Positions 1-9,868 of a stretch of 64,000 nucleotides of DNA are shown piece by piece (positions within the stretch are counted from its first letter, which is position 1; each line of letters begins with the position of its first letter). The stretch spans positions 29,228,301 through 29,292,300 of the forward strand of contig NC_063170.1 in the NCBI RefSeq assembly GCF_023159225.1, read 5' to 3'. Under the pieces are notes generated by a model. It worked only from the letters and a program-made list of their open reading frames with translations. It did no database searches and was not told the DNA's origin. A program made the translations under genes and the position numbers. The DNA is from Perognathus longimembris pacificus (Eukaryota; Chordata; Mammalia; Rodentia; Heteromyidae).

Positions 1-102
1 AAGCTTTGTCTATGTGGCTTTATGATGCAGTAGTCAAGTTCTTGAGTTTTCTGACACTGTAAATTCATTTAGTTTAAATTGCATTATTAGTTGTAAGATT
101 TA

Positions 103-183
103 GCTGGGGGCTAGGGCTGAATGGTGTTAGAGTAGTTGCCTTACATGTAAAAATCCCAGAATTTGATCCCTAGCACTGTAAAG
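103..183 (+). repeat. ID-like tRNA-derived SINE monomer, old
   Basis: The sequence reads GCTGGGGGCTAGGGCTGAAT, then an A-box-like segment and a B-box-like TTGATCCCTAGCACTG. It matches the left (ID-like) half of the dimeric SINEs elsewhere in the window. It is diverged and lacks a right half. Confidence 0.6.
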
Positions 184-261
184 AAAGAATACTTATCTAG
201 AGATCTGATGTTATTTGTTATTAGTGAAATGAGCCCTTTTTTTTGTTTTTTGTTTTTTGAT

Positions 262-488
262 TGGTTGTGGGGCTTGAACTCTGGGCCTGGGCACTGTCAC
301 TGAACTCTTCAGCTCAAGGTTAGTGCTCTACCACTTTGAGTCACAGCACCACTCCTGTTTTCTGGTGATTAATTGGAGGTTAAGAGTCTAATGGACTTTC
401 CTACCCAGGCTGGCTTTGAACCTTGATCCTTAGATCTCAACCTCCCAAGTAGCTAGGATTACAAGTGTGAGCCACCAGCACTCCAACA
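262..488 (-). repeat. composite B1-like plus Geo-like SINE
   Basis: On the minus strand it begins with a 7SL/B1-like unit (gccaccagcactcc at the right edge; tagctaggattacaag) and ends with the tRNA-like right unit that includes the GAGCTGAAGAGTTCA region. It lies in an SHCBP1 intron. Confidence 0.6.
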
Positions 489-1003
489 ACCCTTGTATTT
501 GAAGTCAGCTTGTCAGATTTAAGTCAATCTGCTTAACAGAATTGTTAATTAGATAATCTTGAGAAATGCTGGGCTTATTTAAATACACATAGAGTCATAC
601 AGTGTTAGAGACCATATTGGAAGGACTGAAGCTGATTATGTTTAAATCTTCTGATCCTTCTGTGAACCTTTAGGAGTTTTTTTTTTTTCTTTGCTTTTTT
701 TTACATAGTGTATGTAGTCTGGGTTGATTTGGAACTCAAACTGACTTTGAACTTAGGATGACTCTTGGGATGATCTTGAATTTATGATCTTCTTAGCCTA
801 CTTAGTGTTGAGAATCATTATTTTTTGATGTTGGGTCAAATTGGTAATTTATTAAAAATTGTATACACTGCTTTAAATTAATGTAAATATCTGGGGAGGT
901 AGATTTTATTTAGCTACTGGCCTACTGTATCACTTAGAATCATGAACTAGAGAAATCTGTCCTAGAGTGTGTACACACTTAAGTGTTTTTTTCTCTCCCT
1001 TAG

Positions 1004-1135
1004 GTTACGGTCTACCAGATGATATTGTGATAGAAAAGAGGGGCAAAGGAGACACTTTTGTGGATTGTATAGGGGCAGATATTAAAATCTCAAGCATAAA
1101 ATTTATTCAGCATGATGCTGTAGAAGGAATCTTAA
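1004..1135 (+). CDS. SHCBP1: SHCBP1 internal coding exon (first of five in the window)
   Basis: SHCBP1 (SHC SH2-domain binding protein 1) binds the adaptor SHC1. It acts at the spindle midzone and midbody with the centralspindlin GAP in dividing cells (known of the family). The exon follows a pyrimidine-rich tract and an AG at 1002-1003, and ends at a GTAAGT donor at 1136. It is 132 bp, takes its first base of codon 1 from the previous exon, and leaves one base (A) for the next. The translation begins YGLPDDIVIEKRGKGDTFVD and runs into HDAVEGIL, which I recognise as the start of the C-terminal right-handed beta-helix (PbH1 repeats) of SHCBP1. Upstream exons lie outside the window. No stop or frameshift is seen. 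Confidence 0.92.
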
Positions 1136-1317
1136 GTAAGTATTTACATGTTTGTTATATTATTTGTTCTAGGCTTTGAAAGAATGCTTTCTATGGAAGA
1201 TAGAATTTAATGAAATGCCTTGAGTATATGGAAGGCTGATTGTGTATATAGCATAATGACTTAGAAAGCTTACTCCAAAGTGCAAAGCTAGTTCATTGAA
1301 GAGGTTTTGTTTGTTTT

Positions 1318-1402
1318 TGGTCTGAGACTAGGACCCAGGCTTGGAATCTGATACTTTTGCTCATTTGCTGATGCTCTACCACCTGAGCTATGCCTCCAAC
1401 CT
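1318..1402 (-). repeat. tRNA-like SINE monomer, diverged
   Basis: The minus strand matches the ID-like half (aggcatagctcaggtggtag) with a degraded B box. It is intronic. Confidence 0.45.
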
Positions 1403-1448
1403 CAAAATTTATGTAAATACTGGTTACTTTGTTTTGTTTTCCTTTTTT

Positions 1449-1610
1449 GCCAGTCCTGGGGATTGAACTCAGGGCCTGAGCACTGTCCCTGGCTTCTTTT
1501 TGCTCCAGGCTAGCATTCTACCACTTGAGCCACAGTACCACTTCCCGCTTTTTCTGTATATGTGGTACTAAAGAATCAAATCCAAGTGTGCACTATACCA
1601 CTAGACCATA
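1449..1610 (-). repeat. dimeric SINE, IDL-Geo type
   Basis: It begins CCAGTCCTGGGGATTGAACT on the plus strand and ends at ACTAGACCATA, the two diagnostic edges of the dimeric SINE in reverse. It is moderately diverged. Confidence 0.75.
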
Positions 1611-2043
1611 TTAATTTTTGTTTTTAGTCATTACACTAGAAACAAAGAGCACAGACCACAAGAATGTAACACTAGACCAAAGCCAGATTTCTTAATACTG
1701 TGCTATGATTTAAATCCAGTTTGCTTTCTAAAGATTCATGTGCTGGCATCTTAGTTCTTTGTGAGTTGGAGACTTTTGGGAACTAATAGGTCACAGATGC
1801 TCCACTCATTAATAGATAAATGCAAGTATCACAAGAGTGGATAGGTTTTTTTGAAAGTGGATTGTTATAACAATGAGTAAGCCTGCTATTACAAAGAGTA
1901 AGCCTGCCCCCTCCCCCAATAATCCCTTGTTTCTTTGCTAGTAGTACATGTGCCCCTGTTGCATATGACATTTTACATTTATGCTTCTTGTTGTAATGCA
2001 GCTGGGGGGATATTGTCACACTGTACTTACTTGTAAGCCACCA

Positions 2044-2272
2044 GAGCTGGGTGCCAGCGGCACATATGTATGATCCTAGCTACTCAGGATGCTGAGATCT
2101 GAGGACTGAGGTTCAACCCATCCCAGGCAGACAAATCTGATAGACATAGCTCAAATTAACCCTCACAAAGCTGAAACTGGAGGTGTGGCTCAAGTGATAG
2201 AGCAGTGATAGGAAAAAGCCGAGCAAGAGCACAAGACCCTGAGGCAAAGTCCCAGTACTGGCACATGTGCGC

Positions 2273-2320
<48 letters not shown>
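2044..2320 (+). repeat. composite B1-like plus Geo-like SINE ending in a (CA)n tract
   Basis: It shows a B1/Alu-like left half (GATCCTAGCTACTCAGGATG, then GCTGAGATCTGAGGA) and the right half GGTGTGGCTCAAGTGATAGA. The tail has become a (CA)n microsatellite at about 2274-2319, a common fate of SINE tails. Confidence 0.75.
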
Positions 2321-2322
<2 letters not shown>

Positions 2323-2512
2323 TATACACGAATCACGACTCTAACCTTTTTTTAAAAGAAACCTGTTAATAGCCCAATGTCAAGCAGTTTGTTATAGCAA
2401 CACAAAACCAACCAAGACACATTGTTCTAGTATGACTTTCTAGAATCTGTATGCTTTTATCTTTTGTATACTAATTCTTCTTTTTAAGATACTCAGCAAA
2501 GCTGCTCATTCA

Positions 2513-2536
2513 CACACACACACACACACACACACT
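2513..2536. repeat. (CA)n microsatellite
   Basis: This is a perfect CA run of about 12 units in an SHCBP1 intron. Confidence 0.9.
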
Positions 2537-2802
2537 TTCTTGTAATGAATGAATGCTTCACATTTCTGAGGTTGTTATTCTTTTTTAAGACTTGCCTTTT
2601 GTTTTAGAAAATAGTCATCATTTTACATTTTTTTTGTGTTTGTAATGCAGGTAACTTTAAATTGTACTTCTTGAGAAATATTTAGACTGTGTCTAGTGTT
2701 GTAGCCCATTTCTAATACTGAAATAGGCATACTACTTTTTTTTCAATACTATGAATTCAGGAACTTGCTAGGCAGCCACTTTACTACTTGAGATGTTGAT
2801 TT

Positions 2803-3033
2803 TTAGCTCGCTGGTATTGGATTGGGTCCTGAACACAGGGCTTGGATGCTGTCCCTTAGCTTGTTTTTGCTCAAGGCTGATGTTCTACCACTTGAGTCAC
2901 AGGTTCACTTCTGGCTTTTTGCCAGAATTGGACATAAGAGTCTCATGGACTTTCCTTCCTGGACTGCACTGCAATCCTCAGATCTGTTTCCTTAGTAGCT
3001 AGGATTAAGGCATAAACCACCAGTGTCTGGCCT
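2803..3033 (-). repeat. composite B1-like plus Geo-like SINE
   Basis: The reverse strand shows the B1-like end (gtttatgccttaatcctagc) and the Geo-like right half. It is old, with many substitutions. Confidence 0.6.
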
Positions 3034-3140
3034 TTTTTGTTATTAGTTATATTGGGGATAGTGTCTTATGTTTTTTCCAGTCTGGCCTACACTATGATCA
3101 GTTCCTTATTTACATAGCTGAAATGAAAATTGTGCATCAC

Positions 3141-3262
3141 TATTTTTTTTGTCGAGATACAATCTGGATAATTTTTTGCCCAAGTTGGCTTCAAACTTAA
3201 ACCTTCCAACTCTCCCCCTCCTGAGTAAGTAGGATTATTAGGTATGAGTCACTGCAACCCTT
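3141..3262 (-). repeat. B1/Alu-like SINE fragment
   Basis: The plus strand shows a T-run followed by a reversed 7SL-like sequence (caagttggcttcaaacttaa; gagtaagtaggattattagg). It ends 14 bases before the SHCBP1 exon at 3277. Confidence 0.55.
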
Positions 3263-3276
3263 TGTTTTCACTGTAG

Positions 3277-3395
3277 TTGTTCATCGTGGCAAGACTACAC
3301 TCAAAAACTGTGTGCTGCAGTGTGAAACCACAGGTGTCACCATACGAACATCAGCTGAATTTTTAATGAAGGACTCAGATTTATATGGTGCCAAA
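3277..3395 (+). CDS. SHCBP1: SHCBP1 coding exon, beta-helix repeats
   Basis: The exon starts after the acceptor ending TGTAG at 3276 and ends with AAA before the donor GTATGA. At 119 bp it completes the split codon of the previous exon to give isoleucine, then reads VHRGKTTLKNCVLQCETTGV and ends DLYGAK. The short strand-turn repeats with buried I/V/L and N or C at turns are those of the parallel beta-helix. The phase is 1 in and 0 out, matching both neighbours. The acceptor lies directly behind a B1-like SINE (3141-3262). Confidence 0.92.
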
Positions 3396-4140
3396 GTATG
3401 ATAATTTCTTATTGCTTTAAAGGAAGTAGTTATTCGGTTTAAGTTCTGCATGAATTAAATATAAGACCAAGATATAAATTCACTTCATGTATGTTCCATC
3501 AGTGCCCAGCTAGCAGACTTTCATAGAAGTTAGGCTGCTGTTTGTTTATATATGCTCTATTCATATGTAAATGAGGTGCTAATGCTTTCTCCCTATATAC
3601 TATGACTCCTAAAAACAACGTAGCATGCTACAATAGCTGCACCATAAGTGAGCACACACATCTTCATTTATACATTGTGAATTAATTCATTCCTAAATGG
3701 TTTCTCAAATAGCCATAAAGATATGAATGAACATTTGGTTTTCAAAGTGCCTGCCATATCATAAGGAAATAAATTATTGGAATTTCCTTTTTTTTTGCTA
3801 TGTAGTGTGAAATAACTGGATCATGTACGGAACCTATCTAATTATTTGTAGAAATAGCACTGACATTAAGTGCTGATTTTATCATGTGTAGTAGTAGGAA
3901 CTGTTTAACTCAGAGGTGATTTCTAAATTAGTTTTTTTTTTTAAGAAATATGTTAAGGTGGCTTGATTTTTGTTTTATGAAAAATAGGATATATTTCTCT
4001 CTTTTTATTACCTCTCAGAGAACAGTCATTTTAATAATTATATTATTATTTTAATTTATTGTTAAATGGTTTATTTCTGACAGAATCTAGAAAAATTATC
4101 TGGAATAAAAGAACAAAAGACAATGTGACATTTTTAGCAT

Positions 4141-4172
<32 letters not shown>

Positions 4173-4736
4173 TTTGAAAGTAATGTGATCAATATACACA
4201 AATTAACTAAAGTATAATATACACATGGATGATCCCAATAGTATATCTCCTTTGAATGACTGACTTAGAATTTAACAAGAAGAATACCAGAAAGCAGTAA
4301 CATGTTGTTGGGAGGAGGGTAGGGTAGAAGGAGTAGTTTGGACTAGGAAAGGGAGGGCAGATGAATGGAATGAAAAAAGGTGCTGAATATAGACATAATG
4401 TTCACTGTACATGTATGAGGTGATGGATGGAGTTGGAGAAGAGGAAGAATGCTGGAAGGAATGGTATTAGTGGAGATGCATTGCACACTGACATGTTGAA
4501 CAGAAATCTTTTTGTACAACTCCTTAAAGATAAGAAAATAAATTTAAAAAAGAAAGTGATATGATCAGCAATTTGTTGGAAATGGAGCAAATGGAAGTGT
4601 TGATTAGATGTACCAATAAAAATTACCTTTGTATTTTACTTTCATACTATGTTAAAGGCTAGAATATGATTGTAATAAACTTTTTATAATCCTGTCTTTT
4701 AAAAAACTGATTGCATTATTTAATTGTAACTTGCAG
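3396..4736. other. SHCBP1 intron, mostly unique AT-rich sequence
   Basis: Apart from a (TG)n tract at about 4142-4168, nothing is recognised. AT-rich stretches around 4020-4080 and a purine-rich patch at 4310-4380 are visible. Confidence 0.6.
4142..4168. repeat. (TG)n microsatellite
   Basis: This is an uninterrupted TG run of about 13 units. Confidence 0.9.
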
Positions 4737-4823
4737 GGTGCTGGTATAGAGATATATCCTGGGAGTCAGTGTTCCCTGATTGACAATGTGATTCATCACT
4801 GCAAGGATGGGATTCTCATTAAG
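4737..4823 (+). CDS. SHCBP1: SHCBP1 coding exon, beta-helix repeat
   Basis: This is an 87-bp exon of exactly 29 codons in phase 0. It lies between an acceptor ending TTGCAG and a donor GTGAGA. It encodes GAGIEIYPGSQCSLIDNVIH and then HCKDGILIK, one to two turns of the beta-helix. It joins cleanly to the AAG end of the previous exon and to the GAC start of the next. Confidence 0.93.
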
Positions 4824-4934
4824 GTGAGATTGGCTGAAATGTGCTCTTCCCAAAGGTTAGAATGGTTTCACTTAGAAAAAAAAAAAATTAGAAGTTTTTG
4901 TGTTTTGTTCTCTATTTTGTGTGTGTGCTTGTGC

Positions 4935-5123
4935 TGAGTGAGCTGTCTTAGCTTTTTCACTCCATATTAGCACTTACTACTTGTAGAGTCATTGCTTTTT
5001 AGTGGTTAATTGGACATCAGGGTCTTTCAGACTTTGCTGCCTGGGCTAGCTTCAAATAATAATCTTCAGATTTTAGCCTTCTGAGTACCTAAGATTATAG
5101 GTATGATCCACCAATGTCTGGCT
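4935..5123 (-). repeat. composite B1-like plus Geo-like SINE, old
   Basis: The reversed B1-like end (cctaagattataggtatgat) follows a degraded right half containing TAGTGGTTAATTGGACATCA. It is intronic. Confidence 0.5.
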
Positions 5124-5360
5124 TTGTTGTCTTATTTTGAAAACATTTTGTCAATTTTAATGCTATCTGTGGTTGGTGATTGAAAGGCTCTTATGAGAAA
5201 GCTTTGCTGCCTTAGAATCTTTAAAAATTACAGGGATGCTGTGTCATGTAAGCAAATCTTTTCTTTCTATCTTTTAGAATAGTGTGAAAAATTAGAAGAT
5301 TTTAAAAACAGACAATTTGAATATGACAATTCCTTAAAGCATTTGTTTTCAATGTCACAG

Positions 5361-5502
5361 GACTTCTTAGATGAGCATTACGACATTCCCAAAATATCTA
5401 TGGTAAATAATATGATACATAATAATGAAGGCTATGGTGTTGTTTTGGTGAAACCTATAATTTTCTCTGACCTGCAAGAAAATACCCAAGATGAAACTGA
5501 AG
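5361..5502 (+). CDS. SHCBP1: SHCBP1 coding exon, end of beta-helix
   Basis: The acceptor is CACAG at 5360 and the donor is GTATGG at 5503; the exon is 142 bp and leaves one base (G) for the final exon. It encodes DFLDEHYDIPKISMVNNMIH and continues through NNEGYGVVLVKP to an acidic linker (QENTQDETE). The last beta-helix turns end here and the sequence passes into a low-complexity acidic region. The following intron is about 7.9 kb, the longest in the window, and carries most of the L1 sequence. Confidence 0.92.
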
Positions 5503-5735
5503 GTATGGTTTATTTAGTAATTTCTTAATATGAGAACCAGATAAAATTTATTTTAGCACTAACATCTGATTAGGACCCAAGTCTCCCTTCCCTACTTAAA
5601 AATATTACAGGAACATGGAGATAGAGAAGCTTAGTAAAGCCCTAACATTGTAAAATCTCAGAATGAAAGACACTTTCACCCAAAACTTTGGTTGTAATTC
5701 TGTGGTTCTGCAATTTCCTATTTTTGTGCTTTTAT

Positions 5736-6478
5736 TGCCAAGGTGTTGTACATAGGAGTTACAATTACATATGTAAGGTAGTGAGTGCATTTCTTGTCAA
5801 ACATTTTTACCCCTCATTGTTTTTCTCCCACTATCCCTCCCCCGAAGTGTAAAATTAATTTCCAACATATTGTCTTGTAGTATCACTGTTGCATTAGTTC
5901 ACTCACTGTCTTACTGTTTTTGTGGTTCTTCCCTTCCCTAATTCAGATAAGCATATACATAGGGTACCAAAAATAAAAAAAGGAAATAACTTGACATAGT
6001 ACATTAAAAACAACAACAAAGAAAAATCTCTTGTTTCTGCATCTTGGAGTTCATTTCTCTTAGCATCATCTTATATGGTCATATGTACGTAGCTTTTGAG
6101 CTATTGTGATCCTCTTCTAGGATTATCCTAGGCACATACTGATTATTACAAATGAGGGAAACCATGGATTCTCTTTGTTTGGGTCTGGCTTCACTTAATA
6201 TGATTTTTTTCCTTATGAATGGGCAATGTCATTCTTTCTAGAATTCCATTGTACATATGCCACATTTTCTTGATTCTTTGATTTACTGGGGGTATCTGGG
6301 TTCATTTCATATCTTAGCTATGGTAAATAATGTTGCAATGAATAAAGTTGCACTGGTAGCTTTAGTGTGTCCTTGTTTGTGATTATGTGGGCTCCCAGGA
6401 GTGGGAATGCTGGGTCATAGGGGAGCTCTATGTTTAGTCTTGAAGAAACTCCATACTGCTTTCCAGAGTGGTTTGGAG
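5736..6478 (-). mobile_element. old L1, 3' UTR and ORF2 end (part 1)
   Basis: It is the reverse complement of an L1 3' terminus (plus strand tattgccaaggtgttgtaca, then the typical rodent L1 3' UTR) and the last part of ORF2. The end motif recurs at 11750, 13904, 29944, 36133 and 36225. At 6478 the sequence switches abruptly to the start of another L1's ORF2. The older L1 resumes at 9869, so the two parts appear to be one element split by a later L1 fragment. Confidence 0.75.
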
Positions 6479-6625
6479 CCTGTTTTTATCCCTTGCTGTA
6501 AGATGGGTCTCTTGAAGACAACAGATGGCAACTTTTTGTTTGCGGATCCATTCTGCCAGTCTGCTCCTCTTTATCGGAGAGTTTATACCGTTTATATTAA
6601 AAAAGATCAAGGATAAGAGTGTTTT
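6434..6625 (-). pseudogene. L1 ORF2 N-terminus (endonuclease start) fused to old L1 ORF2 end
   Basis: After ORF1, the same open frame passes into LIFFNINGINSPIKRSRLAEW and AICCLQETHLT, the conserved start of the L1 apurinic-type endonuclease. At about 6478 the frame enters the last codons of the older element (LESSMEFLQD). The endonuclease remainder, reverse transcriptase and poly(A) are all missing. Confidence 0.75.
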
Positions 6626-6639
6626 TTCCCTTTCCATTT

Positions 6640-8026
6640 TCCTGTTAGGCTGTTTTTCCTCTCTTTTTTTTTTCTTGTCTTTAGTGAGCTGCTCTTTCTG
6701 TTGGGCTCTGGCTATTGTAGTTTCTTTCTGTTTCTGTGTGTCCTGTACGATTTCTGTTGGGTGGGGTTCCCCTCTTAGAATTCGCTGTAGGGCTGGTTTT
6801 TTATTCACATACTCCTTTAGATCCTCTTTGCTATGGAAAGATCTGGTTTTTCCCTCGAATATGAATTCTAGTTTCGCTGGATATCTTATTCTGGGTTGGC
6901 AATTGTTGGCCTGTAGGACTTGGATGGTGTTCTTCCATTCTCTTCGTGCGTGGTAGGTTTGTGTGGAGAGGTCTGCTGTTATTCGGATCCTCTTCCCATT
7001 GTAATAAATTTCTTTCTTCGCTTTGGCTGCATTCAAAATTTGCTCTTTATTCTTAAGATCTGAAGTCTTGATTATTACATACCTGGGCGAGGATTTTCTA
7101 GGGTCTGGTCTGCCAAGGTGTCCTATAGGCTTTGGTTACCTGGATGAGGCCCCTTGTGAGATTGGGGAAGTTTTCTGCAATCACTTTATTGAAAATATGT
7201 TGAAGCCCTCTGCTCTGGTATTCGGCTCCTTCTTCTATTCCAATTATGCACAGATTATATCTCTTGTCTTTGTCCACTAGCTCCTGGATTAGTCTGCCCT
7301 GGAGCTTTACCATTTCTTGGAGTGTGGTAATTTTCTAGTTCTTGTCGGCTGCATCATCGTCCAAGAGAGAGACTCTGGATTCAATATGGTCAATTCTTCG
7401 TGCTGTGGATTCAAGTGTGGAGTTTATGGATGTCAGGGAGCTGCTATTTCTGATTGCCAGATCAGCTCTGATCGTGGAAATTTCTTCCTTTAAAGAGTTG
7501 TATTTTAAATCTATTTTTTCGTGCATTTCACTTCTCAGGTGTTAAGGTCTTCTTTTTTTGTTTTTTGACCAGTCCTGGGGCTTGGACTCAAGGCCTGAGC
7601 ACTGTCCCTGGCTTCTTCTTGCTCAAGGCTAGCACTCTGCCACTTGAGCCACAGCGCCACTTCTGGCCATTTTCTGTATATTTGGTGCTGGGGAATCGAA
7701 CCTAGGGCCTCATATATACGAGGCAAGCACTCTTGCCACTAGGCCATATCCCCAGCCCCTGTTAAGGTCTTCTTAACAGAGGTTTGCACTGTATCCATTT
7801 TTGCTTCCATTTCTTTCTTGGCTTCCTGAAGGTCCTTCGAGACTTCCATTCTAAACTCCTGGAATTGTTTTCTGATTTCGTTCCTGAGGCTTTCTATCAT
7901 TTCTGCTATCATAGCCTCAGTTGCTGTTTTATTCTCCATCTCCTCTTCGGTTGTACTGCTTTTTGGAGCTGGCGAGTTGGCTTGCCCTTTGATGAAATTT
8001 GTTATATTTCTTTGTGATGTGCACAT
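6640..8026 (-). pseudogene. L1 ORF1 (RNA-binding protein), interrupted by a SINE
   Basis: The N-terminal part (8026-7739) is hydrophilic and predicted helical, with ERxRxE-type heptads (IESLRNEIRKQFQEF). The central coiled-coil part continues at 7526-7335. The RNA-recognition and C-terminal parts follow at 7313-6640, where NAAKAKKEIYYNGKRIRITA and CQPRIRYPAKLEFIFEGKTR are typical of L1 ORF1p C-terminal domains. A SINE at 7568-7758, with a repeated flanking TTAAGGTCTTCTT, breaks the reading frame, and further stops are present. ORF1p is the nucleic-acid chaperone of the L1 ribonucleoprotein. Confidence 0.75.
7568..7758 (-). repeat. dimeric SINE (IDL-Geo type) inserted in L1 ORF1
   Basis: Both edges are intact: CCAGTCCTGGGGCTTGGACT at one end and GGCCATATCCCCAGCCCC at the other. 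It is flanked by a direct repeat of GTTAAGGTCTTCTT (about 7540-7553 and 7760-7773), the target-site duplication. Confidence 0.9.
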
Positions 8027-9868
8027 CTGGAGATCTGTAGGTTGCTTCCTTGGGTTGGCTTTGTGCTGGTTCCCGCTGGACTGTCATTGGGAGACTCATT
8101 TGTGTCCTGGCTCTGGGTTTGAGTTTGGGTGTTGAACTTTACTGTCCAATGGCTGAGCATGACCATCTCAGTTGTTGCTGAGGTGGTCACCCTCGCTGCT
8201 GTTGGGGGCGGGTAGGTTCTGTGTCTTTCTCTGCTGGATAGTGTCCTGCCGCTGTGTTGTGCTGACCCTAGCGTGCCCCTGGTGGGGGTTTGTGGGTCGC
8301 TGATTCTGCGTGGCGTGGAGGCTTTTCTCTTCTTTGGTTTTTTTTTTTTTTTTTTTTGCCAGTCCTGGGCCTTGGACTCAGGGCCTGAGCACTGTCCCTG
8401 GCTTCTTCCCGCTCAAGGCTAGCACTCTGCCACTTGAGCCACAGCGCAGCTTCTGGCCGTTTTCTGTATATGTGGTGCTGGGGAATCGAACCTAGGGCCT
8501 CATGTATCCAAGGCAGGCACTCTTGCCACTAGGCTATATCCCCAGCCCATCTTCTTTGGTTCTTTATTCCACTCGGTACCTTGGTCAGAGGAGCTCACCT
8601 CTCAGATTGAGATTTGCCTCTGAGAGGCGGCTCGCCCACCTGTGTGGATTGCTTCTGTCGGAGCAGGTGTTGCTGTTGAGGGGCGGCCCCCCCACCTGTG
8701 CGGGGTGTGCCTATCAGAGCGGGTGTTGCAGCTCGCCTGCTTGTGCGCTCCCGTGGAGGGTTGGGCAGAAGATCCTCTTGCTGGAGGGCTAGCACACTGG
8801 CCCACACTGGCCCTCCGGGGGGCACATGCATGTGTACTCTAGTGCTTCCTTTGGGGATGTGCTGCCCCGAGTTGTTGGAGGGTGCTTGTGCCATCTGGCG
8901 AGTTTGCTGTGGGGGGCGGTATGCGTGGGCCCCAGCAGGATCAAGTGTCCGGGCGCGGGTTGGTGCCCACAGACTCTGTGTGCCTCTGCTGTGAGGGGGG
9001 GGCGTGTGTTCGGGCCCAGGTGTCCCTGCTGTGCTGGTGTTTCACACCAGCGAGCCTGTGACTGTTGTTCAAAAAGTCCGCGAGGACCAGGTGCCTCTGG
9101 TGGGGCTTCCAATGCCTACCAGTGTCCGGGCCCCTGCTGGGGAGCGGGCAGGGCCAGTACAGCCAGGTTCCGGCTCCACTGCTGGGGCTTTGGGGGGGAT
9201 GCTTTGGCACTGCTCCGCCTGTTAGTTCCCGTGTCCTCCCAGAGGTCTTAGCGCTGCTAGATATGGGGCTGCTCTATTCTCTTGGGGTAGGGCGGGGGAG
9301 GAAGGGAGCTCTAGCTTCTTTGTAGGTTTTGGGTCTCTGCTAGAGCTGGTCTCCCATTTGGGGGGGGCGGGTAATGGGGAACTTACTGGTCCTGGGTTGT
9401 GTGTGTGTCCCGCGCTGCTGTGGGTTTTTCGGGGCTGTAGTGCTGGGGTGTGGCGATCAGTCGTTTGGTGGTGGCGGTCTCAGCTCTCCCCGTCTGTACC
9501 ACGGGTTCCCTCGCTGCCGCCGTCTGTCTTGGTCGGTCTGCACTCTCTCTGGGGTCTGTGGAGCTCCTGCTGTCTGGACTCTGTACTCCTGGCGTGACTT
9601 TTCGGCTGTTGGTTTGCCGGCGCCGGGTCCCCTTTCCCAGCCTGGCCTTGTTCGGGCTGGGGTTGGTGGGTGGTGGTGGGGTAACCGCAGGTTATAGGCT
9701 CTTCTTTTTTTGTTCTTTTTTGTTTCCTGTGTTTCTCTGTTGCTTCTGGTGGTTGGGTTTGCTGGATTCTTGATGGGGTGTTGGGTGCTGGAGTTCCCAG
9801 CTCACTATTTGGTTGGAGCGAGTTGGGGTGCCTCCCTATTGTGACGGCGCCATCTCCTCTCCCGACAG
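8027..9868 (-). promoter_or_regulatory. L1 5' UTR / internal promoter, GC-rich
   Basis: About 1.6 kb excluding the SINE, rich in G, C and CpG, upstream of ORF1 on the minus strand. It starts at the GATGGCGCC-containing edge near 9865. Several near-repeats are visible at 8620-8780 (cggctcgcccacctgtg; cggcccccccacctgtg). In L1 this region acts as an RNA polymerase II promoter. Open frames across it are by-products of GC content. Confidence 0.6.
8358..8548 (-). repeat. dimeric SINE (IDL-Geo type) inserted in L1 5' UTR
   Basis: A full-length reversed dimer with a long T-run (its poly(A) tail) and a flanking direct repeat CTTCTTTGGTT. Confidence 0.9.

Larger units (their letters stand above)
6479..9868 (-). 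mobile_element. younger L1 with complete 5' UTR and ORF1 but no 3' end
   Basis: On the minus strand this runs from a GC-rich, CpG-rich 5' UTR (9868 to about 8027), through ORF1 (about 8026-6640), to the first about 60 codons of ORF2 (endonuclease domain). It then stops without poly(A). The 5' edge reads GGAGAGGAGATGGCGCCGTC, resembling the conserved L1 5' end with its YY1-like GATGGCG site, so the 5' end seems complete. Two dimeric SINEs have jumped into it. It is markedly less diverged than the L1 it sits in. Confidence 0.7.

Noticed and set aside
2113..2319. Open frame starting with a Cys-Val run
   Set aside because: It is the translation of a (CA)n microsatellite and SINE sequence.
8502..9773. 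Overlapping open frames on both strands
   Set aside because: They fall in the GC-rich L1 5' UTR; stop codons are rare there because of composition.
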